The notes: a model not told the origin generated them from the letters alone. A stretch of DNA of 64,000 nt from Hyaloscypha bicolor E (GCF_002865645.1 NW_020194627.1:434001-498000); one strand, 5' to 3'. Counted from the first letter of the stretch, positions 46,950 to 58,885 are shown. A program made the numbers and translations.

Positions 46950-48720
46950 TTTATGTTAGTAAATAATAGCCACCCCGCCTATTATAGGGATAACTAAAAG
47001 TCTAGCTTAATAAGGCACACCCTATTATTTATTCTCCGCTAGACCTCCTTACGGGCTTTATTAGCCATAATTCGGTTAGTATAGACTACTCAATTATTAA
47101 TGGAAGAGCTAGTAGTATAAATAGCAAATCTTACGGGAGACCATAACCCTACCTTAGTGAGCTTCAAATTCAGTCTCGAGTATATTACTAATATTTGGCT
47201 AGCTTCCTATTTTTTTAATCTTAGAATAATTACTATATTCCAAATCCTTATTAGTATAATTTAAGACATAGAAGCAGACCTTAAGGATCTATAAAGTATT
47301 AGTAAGACCTAATTAGGCTAGGGGCAATTATATATATCCCGTATTACTAACTATAAGCTTATCTATTCATTTCCTAACCTACTCCTATTAGCCTAATATA
47401 GGTTAGGATATTATTAGATAATTTGAAATACTTCCCGACTTACTTTCTTTATTTATTTACCAGATAAGGAGAATATAACGGGTCCTTACCTTATAGCTAT
47501 TATATTTACTAATAAGATCCTTAATATATAGAATATAGCTAGTAATACTAATCCCGATAGCAAATATTATTACTATTCTATAATTTCTAAACTTATACTA
47601 TATTCTATATAATTTATTAATAAATATATAGAGCGTTTTATTAGTATACCTATCTAGCTCTATAATAAAACCCGTCCTTAACTTTACTAAGATAGAGATT
47701 ATTAACCCTTTCTGGCTCTAGTCCTATTACGAAATTATAAAAAAGTGCCCTTATATTCCTATCCAGATCCCGAGTTTGGGAATTAAAAGGAAAATATACT
47801 AGCTAGCTCCGACTCGCTATTTCCTAGGTATAGTAATATTAATTCGTAAAACATTTACTAGATTAATAAGATCTAATAAGTAATTATCTAATATATAAGT
47901 TACTATTACTCTTGCAAGTAGCCTACTAATAACAAAGTTTCTAAATATAAACAGGAACTAGTTTACTATTATTATACTAGCCTATAGATATATATTAATC
48001 TATAAAAAGATCTCCGCCGGCTTTTTCGAGAATATATAAAGGCCCATAGTAATTAATACCGGAACCGAGAAAAATAGATATAAGTTAAGAAACATTTTAT
48101 AAAAAACCTCCTTATAAGACGAATTAAAAGAAGAAAGATTAATCCGATTATAGAGCTCCCCTGCTACTTGAATATTAGTAATAATTTACGCAGAGATAAC
48201 TAATACCAAATATACTATAACTCCAGAGGTATTAATCCTCATTTACTTAAATAACTAGCTATTAGTTAATAAAATAACTATATGTAATAAGATCTCAGTA
48301 ATAACCATTCTACTAAACTATTAATAAGTTCTAATACTAGTTCAAAGCGAAATCCCAAGCATTTCTATTATAAGGCTCAAACGTAAACTATATAAAAGTG
48401 AAATTAGATTAATAATTAATATTATAGTAATACGAATACTTATATCTAATCTCGAATTCACTTTAATTACTATAACAAGAAAGATATTTATAATAATATA
48501 TACTAATATAACTAGAATCTCAAGGAGTATTACTATTCCTATAAAGGGAATTCTTAGAAGGATATAGGAATATATAACGTATTTTAAGAAGAAAAAAGAA
48601 GTCAAGGGCTATTCGGAAGTAATTACGTAATAAATAGTACGGAAGAAAAGCCATATTATAAAGATATATATAGAAATAAATAAGTACTATAATAGTATAT
48701 CTATCTTACTAAGCTTAAAA
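46950..48720 (-). pseudogene. RIP-degraded ferric reductase (FRE/NOX-type flavocytochrome)
   Basis: The minus strand shows the membrane part first: SFFFLKYVIYSYILLRIPFI from 48,602, LLYSLRLSLIIEMLGISL, then after a stop an IRTY/FSRMVITEILLHIVILLT stretch that corresponds to the haem-ligand region of the ferric reductase transmembrane domain, and KEVFYKMFLNLYLFFSVPVL. The FAD/NAD part follows: GHFFIIS near 47,745, LVKLRTGFIIELDRY, IVIIFAIGISITSYILYIKD, then KVRTRYILLIW at about 47,470. This is the order of fungal ferric reductases, plasma-membrane enzymes that reduce Fe3+ for uptake. The usual HPF flavin motif appears as HFF. Many Gln/Trp-type stops make it non-functional. The C-terminal end is approximate. 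Confidence 0.85.
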
Positions 48721-50730
48721 AACACTAAATATATAAATAATAAGAATAATATAATTAATAGTATTATAAACGCAACTTGGAATATAATTAAAGATATAAG
48801 ATATTAACTTAAGTAAAGAGGCTCTATTATATAAGTATAGTAATAATCTCAGCTATTAAGGTTATAAGGCCCTCTAGAAATTAACCCGTATAGGCAATTA
48901 TCCAAGAGATAATTACTTAAGTAATTATTTAAATAATTATTCAAATAATTATTTATATAACTATTAAGTTAGTTATAATTAATAATTAATCCTATTATAA
49001 ATAGAGAGATTAATAGTAATATACTAGCTCTATAATAACGGGTAAAGCCTGTCTCAAAAGTTAATATTATTAATTTAATACTAATTATAAATAAGAGAAT
49101 AAAGTTAGAGTAATTTCGGAAAAGGAGAAATAACTATTTCTAAAGGAATTATAATATTAGAATTACCTATAAAGCAGATATATTCGTTCTCCTAAAGAGA
49201 AATAGCAAATTCTATACCTTTATAAACATAAATAAACTACTAACCTAAAAAGAACTCGTAAGTAAGAGGGTATTAAAGCAAACTACTTCAAATCTGACCT
49301 TTATAAGTAATACAATTTAGTAATTTCCAAAATAGCTACGGACTTTATAGCTACTTCTCGGGCAAAAAATAAAGCTTCTCGGGCAAAAAAGACTACCTTA
49401 TCTCTCCCGTCTAGTAATATGCGTGCCTTTTCTATACTTAGTATAAAGACTTTAGAGTTACTATAGCTAGATTTATTATCCTAGTAGGAATTAGGGGAAT
49501 AGAAAGAGTTCATTATATTATTAATTCACTAAATTATATGAGGTTCATATAGAGTTAGCTAGATAAATATAGATATTTATTACAATATCTAAAGTTCTAG
49601 AGCCTAAGAATTAGTACTATAATTTTTATAAGGTTTATAGATTATATTAGCAAGTTACTTAATAGATAATAGCAGGTATTTAGTATATATTAGTCTTATA
49701 AATAGCAGATTTAATAGAAATTTGGGAGAGATTTCTTTATACTAGAAAATAACAATTACTTAGTTTATATAGGGATAATTAATTAACTTTCTAATCTTTA
49801 ATTCATAATTCTAACTAGGCAAAACCGCGCTTAACTATTTCCCCTTCTTATTAATTTAGCTAAGATAATAATATAGTAACTAGCGAACTAATAATAGCAA
49901 TTATAGAAGGCAAGTAAGTATATATAGTAAAGCTAGAACTAGTAGTAAATAAAATAGTACTAAAGGCGAAATATAATAATAGGGAACTTATATTAATAAG
50001 AAGGCTTATAGGAAGTATAGTATAATTAATTATTAGTATATATATTAGCGTATATATTAGTATATATATTAGGCACTTAACCTAGTTCTTCTAGTCTATA
50101 ATATTAGTAATTATCTGAGACGAGAGGCTAAGTCCAGAGATTAGTAACTAAAGACATTACCGGTTCTAATACTACTTATAATAATTCTGTTCTTTTTCTA
50201 CTAATTTTAGCAGATATAGGATAAAGATTATTACTAGTACTATTATAAGTAAACTCTTTATCTAGCTATTTCTGAAATATTATAGGATCCTAGATAAGAC
50301 GCATATTATCTCTTATATGGCTCTGGGTTATACTCGATTAGTATTATAGTACTAGGTAAATAAGAAAAGGCACCATATTCTGGAAACTCTAGAAGAATTT
50401 CGTTAAATTTTAGATTATAATATAAGTAAGTATTAAAGAGTAATAATTAGAACTATTAACTAATAGCTCTAGTATAACTATCTATTATATGGCAGTAGAT
50501 AATTATAATTATAATAATAGTAAGTTATTCCTATAGGATATAGCTTACTATCTAGACTAGGAGGGCATTAGTTTGTACTATATTATCTCATAATAAAGTA
50601 GTAAGATAGAGAGGCATGAAATGCCAAATTATTAAATCTTATAATATAAAGATTTAATTTCTCTCTAATAATATATTTTATTCTAATTATTATTAGACTT
50701 CTTTAAAATAGCGGCAGGCAGTATTAGTAA
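48721..50730. other. AT-rich RIP tract
   Basis: No coherent frame. Palindrome-like aataattatt words cluster at 48,900-48,960. A 20-bp direct repeat around cttctcgggcaaaaaa occurs at about 49,355 and 49,376. A tatatattag array lies near 50,035-50,075. Confidence 0.5.
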
Positions 50731-52430
50731 GCCAAAGAATAACAAGAATCGCAAGGCGGACTCTATTAAAGAGATATTAAAGAGCGGGATTTCCAAAGCA
50801 GACTCTAGCCAGAAGCCTAGTAAAGAAAAGAAAAAAAGAGAAGTCTAAGAGAATATTTAAAAGACTATAGCTATTCTAGATATATTCCGAATTTATATTA
50901 AAGAGCAAAAACAGAAGCTAGACCAAGTTACTAATTCGTATAATAATAGCAAATATCCCGAATATAAGGAGGAATACGAAAAATTAGTAAGGAAGTTTAA
51001 AGAGTCAAATACTAAACTAAAGGCATATAAGGATAATATAATAAAGCTAAAGAAAAAAGAGGCTAATAGTAACATTTCTGGATCTATTATAGCTAGCCAT
51101 AGTATAGAGAATTCCCTTAGTAACCCGGATTATTTAATTACCTCTAATACATCTAGTAACGCACCCGCTACTAGCGGTAATAGTTTAGAAGCACTAACTA
51201 GTATACTATTAGGTACAGATATAGTTCGCTTATGGCTATGTTTTCTACTAGTAACTTTCTACTAATACTAGATAAAATACACATGGCCTTATAGGCCCTA
51301 ATATTCCTCTTACTACTATAGAAAGCAAAAATATTATTATAAGTAGGAATAAAGATAAAAATAACCTGTCTTTAGACTTCTCCTCGGACTCTAGTAATAA
51401 AGAAGATAATAAAGAAAATAAATAGAGCCCTAGTCTCTCTCGAAAAATAGCCGGACTTAGTAAATAGGACCTTTGCCTTAAAGATATAATTAAGTATTAG
51501 AAATAAAAGAAATTTATTATAGCAGATAGCCCCAAGAATTCAACTTAATATAGGCTTTATAAGGCAATTAATATAGAGGGATTTAATAATCTAGTAGCTA
51601 AAAATCTTATAAATAACTAATATAGAGAGTTAAAAACCGGTAAAACATTTATATATGGAAAGGCATATATAAAAACTATCTAGGGAATTACTTGGGTTAT
51701 AGATAAGGACCTTATAGTAAACTTTCCAAAAGATTTCCCAAAAGAAGTAGACTTGCTCAAATCAAAGAAATTACTTCCGATTATTAAAATAATAACCCCG
51801 GAAAAAGAAATTATTAGGATAAAAATAAAGGTAATTAACTATATTATTAAAATCAAGTAATTAATTTATAGAGAGTATATCTCGAGCTAGGAATTAAGAC
51901 AAACTATCCGCCGGATTTAAGGACTCAAAAGAGGTAATAAAGGCATTTATATAGCCGCTTAATACCAAGAAAAGCTCTTTAAAGAGTGGGCTAAGGGCAA
52001 GCGACAGGGCAGAGATTAATCTATAATACCTTTCCGAGAATTCATACTAATACTAGAGAGAGATATTCGGGAGGAAATGCCTACTCCGGAAGAAAGTAGA
52101 ATATCCCAGAAGAAAGTCCAGTTCTAGTAAAAGATATTATTAAAAGATTAGAAAAAAGACTACTATAAGTAGAATAATATCGAGGATCCCAAAACTATAA
52201 TAAAGAAGAAAAAGAATAAAATAAGGGCAGCTTAGGAGGAATATATTATATAAGATTAATATACTTATAAATTTTGGACTTTACCTTATCTAAAATATAA
52301 TACTAATACACCTCTTCTTATTTCTTATCTAAGTATTATATAGATCTAAGAAAAGAGTGAGAGGAATTAGGGAATCTTATTATTATTATCTTTAAATCCA
52401 GTTACTATCTATCTTTTATATATTATTCTT
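50730..52430 (+). pseudogene. RIP-degraded coiled-coil/basic protein
   Basis: Plus-strand frame with Gln-type stops: KNNKNRKADSIKEILKSGIS, KPSKEKKKREV, a charged helical region (DIFRIYIKEQKQKLDQVTNS; YKEEYEKLVRKFKESNTKLK), a Ser/Asn-rich linker, and after a frame change near 51,260 FIYGKAYIKTI, GITWVIDKDLIVNFPKDFPK, LFKEWAKGKRQGRD, SIIPFREFILILERDIREEM. The N-terminal part looks like a coiled coil. No domain is recognised. Proteins of this size and charge occur among mobile-element cargo and among chromatin proteins, so no function is claimed. Confidence 0.4.
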
Positions 52431-52899
52431 AGTTATTTCTTTATTCTATATTATTTCCTTTTTACTTAATAATATCTTAGATTAGATTCCAAATAGAAAT
52501 AATATAGAATTATACTACATTATCTAGACTTATAGTATAAACTCAACTATAAAGAATTATTAGAGTATATATTAATTAGTTATTAGCTAATATATTCCCG
52601 CTATTTCCCTACTACTATCTCTAAGTAAAGATATATATCTTCTATTAGAATCTTCTTAAAATATATTCCTCCTACTTATTCTCAGAGGATTACTTACTAA
52701 CCGCCCTTATTCCTCCTCCATTTATATTACTCTAATACGTTATTAATAATATATTATTCAGTAATTAATAATACTAAATTACTTATACTACTTATTATTA
52801 CTTGTAGCTATAAGGCTTCTTAGCTTCACAACTAACTAGTAACACGAATTAATATTATCTTTATATGACTTTATAGACCACTAAGCGAGTAAAAAAGGA

Positions 52900-54566
52900 A
52901 GTCTTTAATTATAAAAGGGTATATTACTATAAAGACCTCTAGTATAAGGATCTCTTCCGTTTATATTACTCCCCAAACCTTAGTCTATTAATAGGGTCTC
53001 TTACTATTTCAATTAACGCTCTTATATTATTATTTTCGATATTATAATAACTAGAGTATTAATTATTAGTAATAAATCGACCTCCAGGGAGAAATCTTAC
53101 TAGAAAGGGTACCGCTTAATATAATCTGGTATAGTAAGCCATATAAGTAAATAATTCAAGTATAGATTATTATAATAAAGCCTATATCTAGAAACTTTAT
53201 TAGGGTCTCTAAAAGCCTTAGTATAGATCAGATATTTTTCGCTAATATTAATAGGTCTATTCCTTCTATTTAAGAGAATAGAGAGTAATTATTCTTACTA
53301 ACTGGTTTTTAGTTAGTATTACTACTAAAATTTCTTATTCTTAGTAGGATCCCGAACTAATCTAATTAGTATAGTTATATTATTATCTTTAAGATTATAG
53401 TAACTAAAATATTATTCTTAGTAAGTAATAATCTTAAGGAAAAAGGAGACTTACTAATAAATACACTTTATACTAGTTTCTAGTACCATAAGCTATTCTA
53501 GTATATAATTCAAGTATATATCCTTATGGCAAAATATATACCTAGTAACCTTATTAGGATCTTCTAAAGAATCTATATAAATTAGATACTTTTTGCCTAT
53601 ATTAACCGGTCTGTCTTTTCTATTCCCCTTAGTAAAGGATATTAGTAATAGTTATCCTAATTAAGTGGATTTCGATTAAGCATTTTACTAAAGTTAAGCT
53701 ATAGAACTTGAAGATACTATTATTACCCTTTAATTACCCAATAATACTAGAAGAGGTATTCCAAGATTTTGTGCTTGAGCGCTAGTACTCGGTCAAAGTT
53801 ACTATAGTATAGAGAATATAGATATATTATACTCAGGGAATTGCACTTCTGGGCTTGCAATAGAAAAGGATAACCTCTCTGCCTCTAATAGTTCTAATAT
53901 ATTATACTAGGAAGGAACTAGTTATATGGTAGAAAAGAATAGTCTTTCTGCTTCTGAAAATGTAGACTAATTTTGCTAGGAAGATTATACCGCTAATTAC
54001 GTAATAGAAAGAAGCAATATCTCTTCCTCTAAAAGTTCTAATACATTATACTAGGTAGAGTAGAGAATAGGTTATACTATAGAGAATAAGAACTGGTCTC
54101 CCTCTGAGAGTTCGGATGCATCATGCCAAGAGGACTATATAGCGGGCTATTCAAATAACAACCTTTCTCTATTTGAAAAATCGAATAATATTAATTCCTG
54201 AGTCTCGTTTGCAGGTGAAAAAGTTAGTAGGTCCCGCCGTGAAATAGTTAGAAGAATCTGCGTTCTAGATTCTGAAGAGCGTAGGAAAAGAGTCTAAAGG
54301 AGCTTGCGACTCTCTGAGCTTGAAATAGCATATCTTCCCCCAGGGCGGTGCCACCCATTACAGAAATAGAGACCTGCTAGCTCCTCTGCTTCGCTGCCGT
54401 ATATTCGACTACGATCAATTAATTAAAGCAGAAATGCTTTTCTCTCCCGATCTGCCGTAATAATATTTCTTCCACAATATCAATCCTTTTCTTTGAGCCA
54501 CGCAGAACACTTAGAGGTATTCTCATTGACCTCTTTGAAGAGGATAGTAGATTTGCCGACCGACAT
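52900..54566 (-). pseudogene. RIP-degraded repeat protein with intact promoter and start
   Basis: From ATG at 54,566 the minus strand reads MSVGKSTILFKEVNENTSKC, SAWLKEKD, a TGA (Arg-type) at 54,480, YCGRNIITADRERKAFLL, LIDRSRIYGSEAEELAGLYF and CNGWHRPGGRYAISSSESRK. Then come about five degenerate 25-residue repeats (54,185-53,805; SEAERLFFS, LELLEAERLSFSI types). After a linker, two related segments follow: RPVNIGKKYLIYIDSLEDPN near 53,610 and RPINISEKYLIYTKAFRDPN near 53,255, each continuing K-V-x-R-Y and Y-L-N-Y. All stops are Gln/Arg-type. The promoter upstream is not AT-mutated, so the damage starts inside the gene. I do not recognise the family. Confidence 0.5.
53800..54185. repeat. About 75-bp degenerate coding repeats, five units
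   Basis: Units of roughly 75 bp recur with the words tctaatagttctaatata and tatactaggaaggaact or variants. On the minus strand each encodes about 25 residues centred on E-L-L-E-x-E-R-L-x-F-S. Both strands stay fairly open across the array, but the minus strand connects to a start codon and TATA box. Confidence 0.6.
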
Positions 54567-55549
54567 GGTGACACGAGTTGAGCGTAGAGAAATCGAGTGA
54601 GAAGCTAGGTATAAAAAAGTTGAGTGAGAGTGAAGGTGAGCAGGCGGGCATAGACCCCTTTATATATTTGCTGCTGTGGAGGAATTTGTGGGACGAGGCA
54701 GTGCAATAGTGGAGTGGTCATATGGCCTTCTTCCGGCGAAATATGCAGGCCACTATGCTGAGTAGGCGGAATGAAGGGGCTAAAGGCTGTCACTGTCTCC
54801 GAATCAATGACAACGGCGCCAAAAGAAAAGGAGAATAGTGTCAGGAGCTGACGACGGCGACCAGGGGGTTTGAGGGACCACGGTTGGCTCGAGGTATGGA
54901 ACACCTCCCGAATTCCTCAAAAAAGGTTTTGGCAGGTAAGATGTGGTGCTCTTTTATGGCTTGCCTGGGACGATATCCATACTCAAATCCTCTAATGGAC
55001 TATGCAACTTTGGGAATGTGGTCATACGGCCGTTCTTTCGGCGAAACGTGGTCTTAAGCGCTGAGTTTTCGGAAATAGGGGGGCTGATGGGTCTACGGAA
55101 AGGTCAACTTCCAATTCTGGTTTACTTTGCGGCTGTCAAACGTTGATCCTATGCCCAAACACCAATAGGATTCTAGCAATGACATTGATGAACGCTGGCT
55201 TGTGACTTGGTTGCACTACCACAGTAATAGTGTGCATGACTAGCATGTGTATTCGTATATGCAGTTGATGATATCGAACGGTGATTCTAATTCGTAGGCA
55301 GTGCTTTGCATCCTGTAGCAAGAACAGGATTACTTCCTTAACATTAGGGTTTTGTTCAAGCCAAACTCAACCGTACCAAAATCATATGATTTGTCTCAGT
55401 TTGTGCCGAAGGCTGAATGCGAAATCATAGCTCCTTACTGAAGAAGAGTAGATAAAAGTCATATGCAAGCTGTTATTAAGTATTGGCATGCGAAACTGAT
55501 AGTGTTCTAGAAACAATCAAGACCACCAGAACCTCTGAACTTATTCTGA
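54567..55549. other. Balanced-GC intergenic block with an imperfect direct repeat
   Basis: Only short frames are found. The segment gtggtcatatggccttcttccggcgaaa, split here as gtggtcatatggcc and ttcttccggcgaaa, at about 54,714-54,741 recurs with changes at about 55,019-55,046 (gtggtcatacggcc, ttctttcggcgaaa), and each is followed within 60 bp by gctgag. The repeat may be a duplicated upstream region of the minus-strand gene. Confidence 0.5.
54658..54666 (-). promoter_or_regulatory. TATA box of the minus-strand repeat-protein gene
   Basis: TATATAAAG on the minus strand, 92 bp upstream of the ATG at 54,566. The leader between them is rich in CTCAC words (tcaccttcactctcactcaa). The ORF at 54,605-54,904 overlaps this promoter and is not a gene. 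Confidence 0.6.
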
Positions 55550-57740
55550 GGGTTCCTATTCATTAGTAACCTTCTTATCTTGAGCTCCCCATACCAGCTA
55601 ATATGACTTTAGCACGACTAATTCATCCTTTCTTTTCATAATCGTCTTCCGTTCTACTATATTCTCTTTAAGAAGTCTCATGCCCTTTTTAATATTCGCT
55701 TTGAGTTCTTCTTATATCCCAATAAGTATTATATTAATTCTTCGTACTGACTCGTTTATCTATAATATCTTATCGTCGAGGTGCTATTGAGGCGAAGTCT
55801 TCCGCTGCTATTATAGCGAAGTCTTCTGTTACTATCGAGGCGAAGTCTTCCGCTGCTTTCGTCCGTAGGTGGGTTTATTTTCCTTGATGGGTTTTGCCGC
55901 CATAGTAGCTAAACCTTAAAGATTACCAGGATAGATTAGATCTGATTTACTAGAATCTGAATCAGATACTGGATAATTTTGATTACTTATAGTATTATTA
56001 GACCACTTTCGTTTCTTGGTGCTTGACCCAGACATATTAGATAAGGAACTAGTACTATCCTCGAAGATATTAAAAGGAACTGGTTAATTAGAATCTGTAC
56101 CTGTATATTAGATTATTTATAAATAATACAGACAGATACTTACCTCGGGGTAGCTCCGATCTAATTGTCTGCTCGCGCTTGACTATGCCATGTTTAGAAT
56201 TGTAATGACCGGTGAGTTCAGAGGGCAGCTCTGATCTAGTACCTGTATCTGCCTCGTCATCTTCCGTTAGATCAATAACTGGGCGCTCTAATATAGATTT
56301 GGATGGATGCCATGCTACAAGAAGTAGAGAGGAAAGAGGATGTTAGTTAGCTAGAATTACACTGAGTTTAATACTATGATTACTGGTTGGTTTGCAGGAT
56401 GGCTCTAATTCGGTAACGATTTCAGGCTAAGTATCCTCTATTAAATTAACTCCCATTACTGAAGCCTCCGCCTTATTATTGAGTAGCCGCTATATATCCG
56501 AGGAACTAATAGGTTCCCAGTTATTAGGGATAGCATTAAGTTTAGAACCGTAATTACTAATTAGCTATATAGTTAAGGATACTATAATTGGCTCTTCTTT
56601 CTCCCAGTTCTCCTTTCACTTTTCAAGTAACCGAGCCACTTGCTCCTTAAAGGAAAACTTCCTATTCCTCGGAATCTGGTCCAGATTTAGAATCTTTTCG
56701 AGAACCTTATAGATACGTATATTATCTGCAATAATCCGTAATAGGATTTCAAGTTACTCTAGTTTCTCTAGGTATAAGGATATATTTTTCATATTGCCTG
56801 TACTCGGCTAGTAACCTTCAGGTAAGAAACCTTTCTATAGCTTATATCGCAAAAATTTAAGTTGTTCCTCGAATATTGTTAGTCTTTTAATCCTAACTCT
56901 GATTCGGTTTCTCAATTATACCTCTCTTTCCTGCTCTGGTATAAGCAGCGGCTTTGATCCGTACTCGGTTCCTATAGTATTAGTTCCTGGAGATTTTTAG
57001 AGTAATGATTCCGAAGGTAGTAATATATTCGAGCCAACTGGGTTAGGTGTAAAAGTATTATTATTAATAAGACAAGGTAAGGCATTTCTTACTAGCTAGG
57101 GGTTTTCAGCAGGAGTTTCCTGTACTTCTTCTGCCGGAGATCGGATTTCCAGGTATGGCTCGGGGCCCTACTATACGGTTTCCGAGCAGGAATTATCGAG
57201 AATGGAATATAACTCTCCGTTTAATAGCCGATTAATCTCTATATTTGGGTAATTATTATTGAATTTTAGGTCTGAGGTCTAAAATAAAGTTATGCTAATA
57301 GAAGACTCCTAATAAAGGGAAGAAAATTATTTGGTAGGAGAGAATATTAAAGTAAAGTAATACCTGGGAAGAAGCCAGCTTCTTATATTTCTCCTCGAGA
57401 GCCTAACCTACTATTAAATCCCACTTCTCGGTTATTCTCTATACTTCTGACTAAGGCAGTACCGCTTCTAATACATCTTATTAGTAATAGTTTATTAATA
57501 GCAAGGCATATTACTAAAAGTATCTCGGGATTATCAAGTTCTAGTATAAATCGAGACAATGTCTTTAGTAGGTCAGCTAAGTATTGGCCGTATAATCCTT
57601 TATTACGGCGGCTTTAACGAAGTCCCGATTAGAAATAGTAGCTACTTTACTCTTACAGGTACGGGAAGGGTCTGCTGCCGACAACCCCTTTCTACGAGAG
57701 TTACCCTAATAGAGTAATAATATATTTAACTCTTTTTATT
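55550..57740 (-). pseudogene. RIP-degraded multi-exon gene with TFIIS-N/LEDGF-like domain
   Basis: Minus-strand exons can be joined through introns with good signals (for example GTAAGT to ACAG at about 56,153-56,111, GTAATC to GTAG at about 56,377-56,310, and GTATTA to TTAG at about 57,361-57,275). The middle reads LKFLRYKL, KGFLPEGY, NMKNISLYLEKLE, IIADNIRIYKVLEKILNLDQ, IPRNRKFSFKEQVARLLEK. This is the pattern of the helical TFIIS N-terminal/LEDGF-type domain found at the C-terminus of fungal PWWP-domain chromatin proteins. Downstream come VIDLTEDDEAD (SUMO-interaction-like), KRKWSNNTIS, a repeat region and KANIKKGMRLLKENIVERKT. Stops are Gln/Trp-type throughout. Domain assignment rests on pattern memory only. 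Confidence 0.55.
55786..55857. repeat. 24-bp coding repeat, three units
   Basis: Three 24-bp units (gcgaagtcttccgctgct core). On the minus strand they encode R/Q-K-T-S-P-R/Q-Q-Q with RIP stops at the Gln codons, inside the C-terminal part of the multi-exon remnant. Positively charged Ser/Thr-Pro repeats of this kind are typical of nuclear proteins. Confidence 0.75.
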
Positions 57741-57884
57741 ATTAATTATTATTGAATATTAACCTAATAGTAGTCCTGAAAGCTTCTTTCCCGTACGAGC
57801 CCTATTAATCGTGAAGTCTATAGGAAGTCTATACATGGGATCTTGACTCAATATGGCACTTTAACAGGTATAACCCTTTGCGGT

Positions 57885-57919
57885 TTGGAATACGAGAGAT
57901 ATTTTAGGATATTTATCCT
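57885..57919 (+). repeat. 35-bp block identical to one at 35,146
   Basis: See the entry at 35,146. This copy lies 410 bp upstream of the probable ATG at 58,295. The homology continues in degenerate form to about 57,990 (tttctcggaggca against tttcccggagata). Confidence 0.8.
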
Positions 57920-58877
57920 ATAGCTGTAAAGTGGTAACTATTCCGACTTTACGATTCGTAAATCTACTTTCTCGGAGGCAGTATAGTAGATGCTTTGCTT
58001 TCCTGCAGAGCTGAAAATGGATAACGACTGTTATTACCTTATCTGCTCTGGGGATAGCTCTCATTCCAATGCAGAAGTCGGCCCTTCTCAATGTTATTCT
58101 CCCTTTAAGCAGACTAATTACGGAGAGCTCTCCTGGATCCGTATGCTAGTAGCCATTCATAGTATAAAGGTGTACTCCCTCCTCATCTATCTTTATCTGT
58201 TCTTTATTCCACTTATATACTTCTGACCCAACTTGATCTATCCTCTCACGCCACTACTACCTCTTTATACATCAAAAACCTATATAGGAGCAAGATGTCA
58301 GCCCTATCGCAATACTTGACCATTTTTGGTGTATATAATGCTCAATACCTTACCTCCAAATTCTAACCTCACCTGCCCATTTCCCGACCTTATAGTAAAG
58401 GAGATTCAATGGATGGCAGAGACGCAGCTATCTATAACTAAGGATACCATGGAGAGTAAGAATCTCGGCTCCAGATTCTCTGTCGTGCGGCAATAGAGCT
58501 CAGCTCTAAGCAAAATTTGAATTATAGTTTGGAAAGTTTTGTGGGTTATAGGACAAAAAATGTTTTGTCACCAGAATACATTAACCAGCCTACCGCCAAG
58601 ATTAGTCAGTAGACTGGCCCGTATGCCGTCGCCAAGCTTTCTGAAACCCTTGAAGAGACGAAAATTTCCATTCGAGGTAGAACTGGCGTCGAGATGCTTG
58701 TCGGATATCCGGAAGGGTCACACTTGACGGCCCCGCCACTCGTATTAGAATCTCGGCCACAAGTTTTGGGTACCCATGCCCTCAGGACGAGATCGGATTC
58801 AAGTAGCTCGGCTATAGCTCCCAGGATGTCAATGGGAAAAGCCCTTGACGCCCCTGGGAATGCCAGGCCTAGTAAGC

Positions 58878-58885
58878 GTCTGTGG
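58878..58885. repeat. Target-site duplication, left copy
   Basis: gtctgtgg directly abuts the left terminal repeat; the identical octamer abuts the right end at 61,840-61,847. Eight bp is the duplication length of hAT elements. Confidence 0.97.

Noticed and set aside
48900..50080. Palindromic aataattatt cluster and tatatattag array as a possible replication origin or centromere element
   Set aside because: Such words are expected by chance in RIP-mutated DNA of this A+T content.
53800..54300. Plus-strand Ser-rich 25-residue repeat ORF
   Set aside because: It is also open with Gln-type stops, but the minus strand joins a start codon, a TATA box and downstream domain copies in the same frame.
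54605..54904. 99-codon minus-strand ORF
   Set aside because: It lies over the TATA box and leader of the gene starting at 54,566; no conserved content and no role in frame with that gene.
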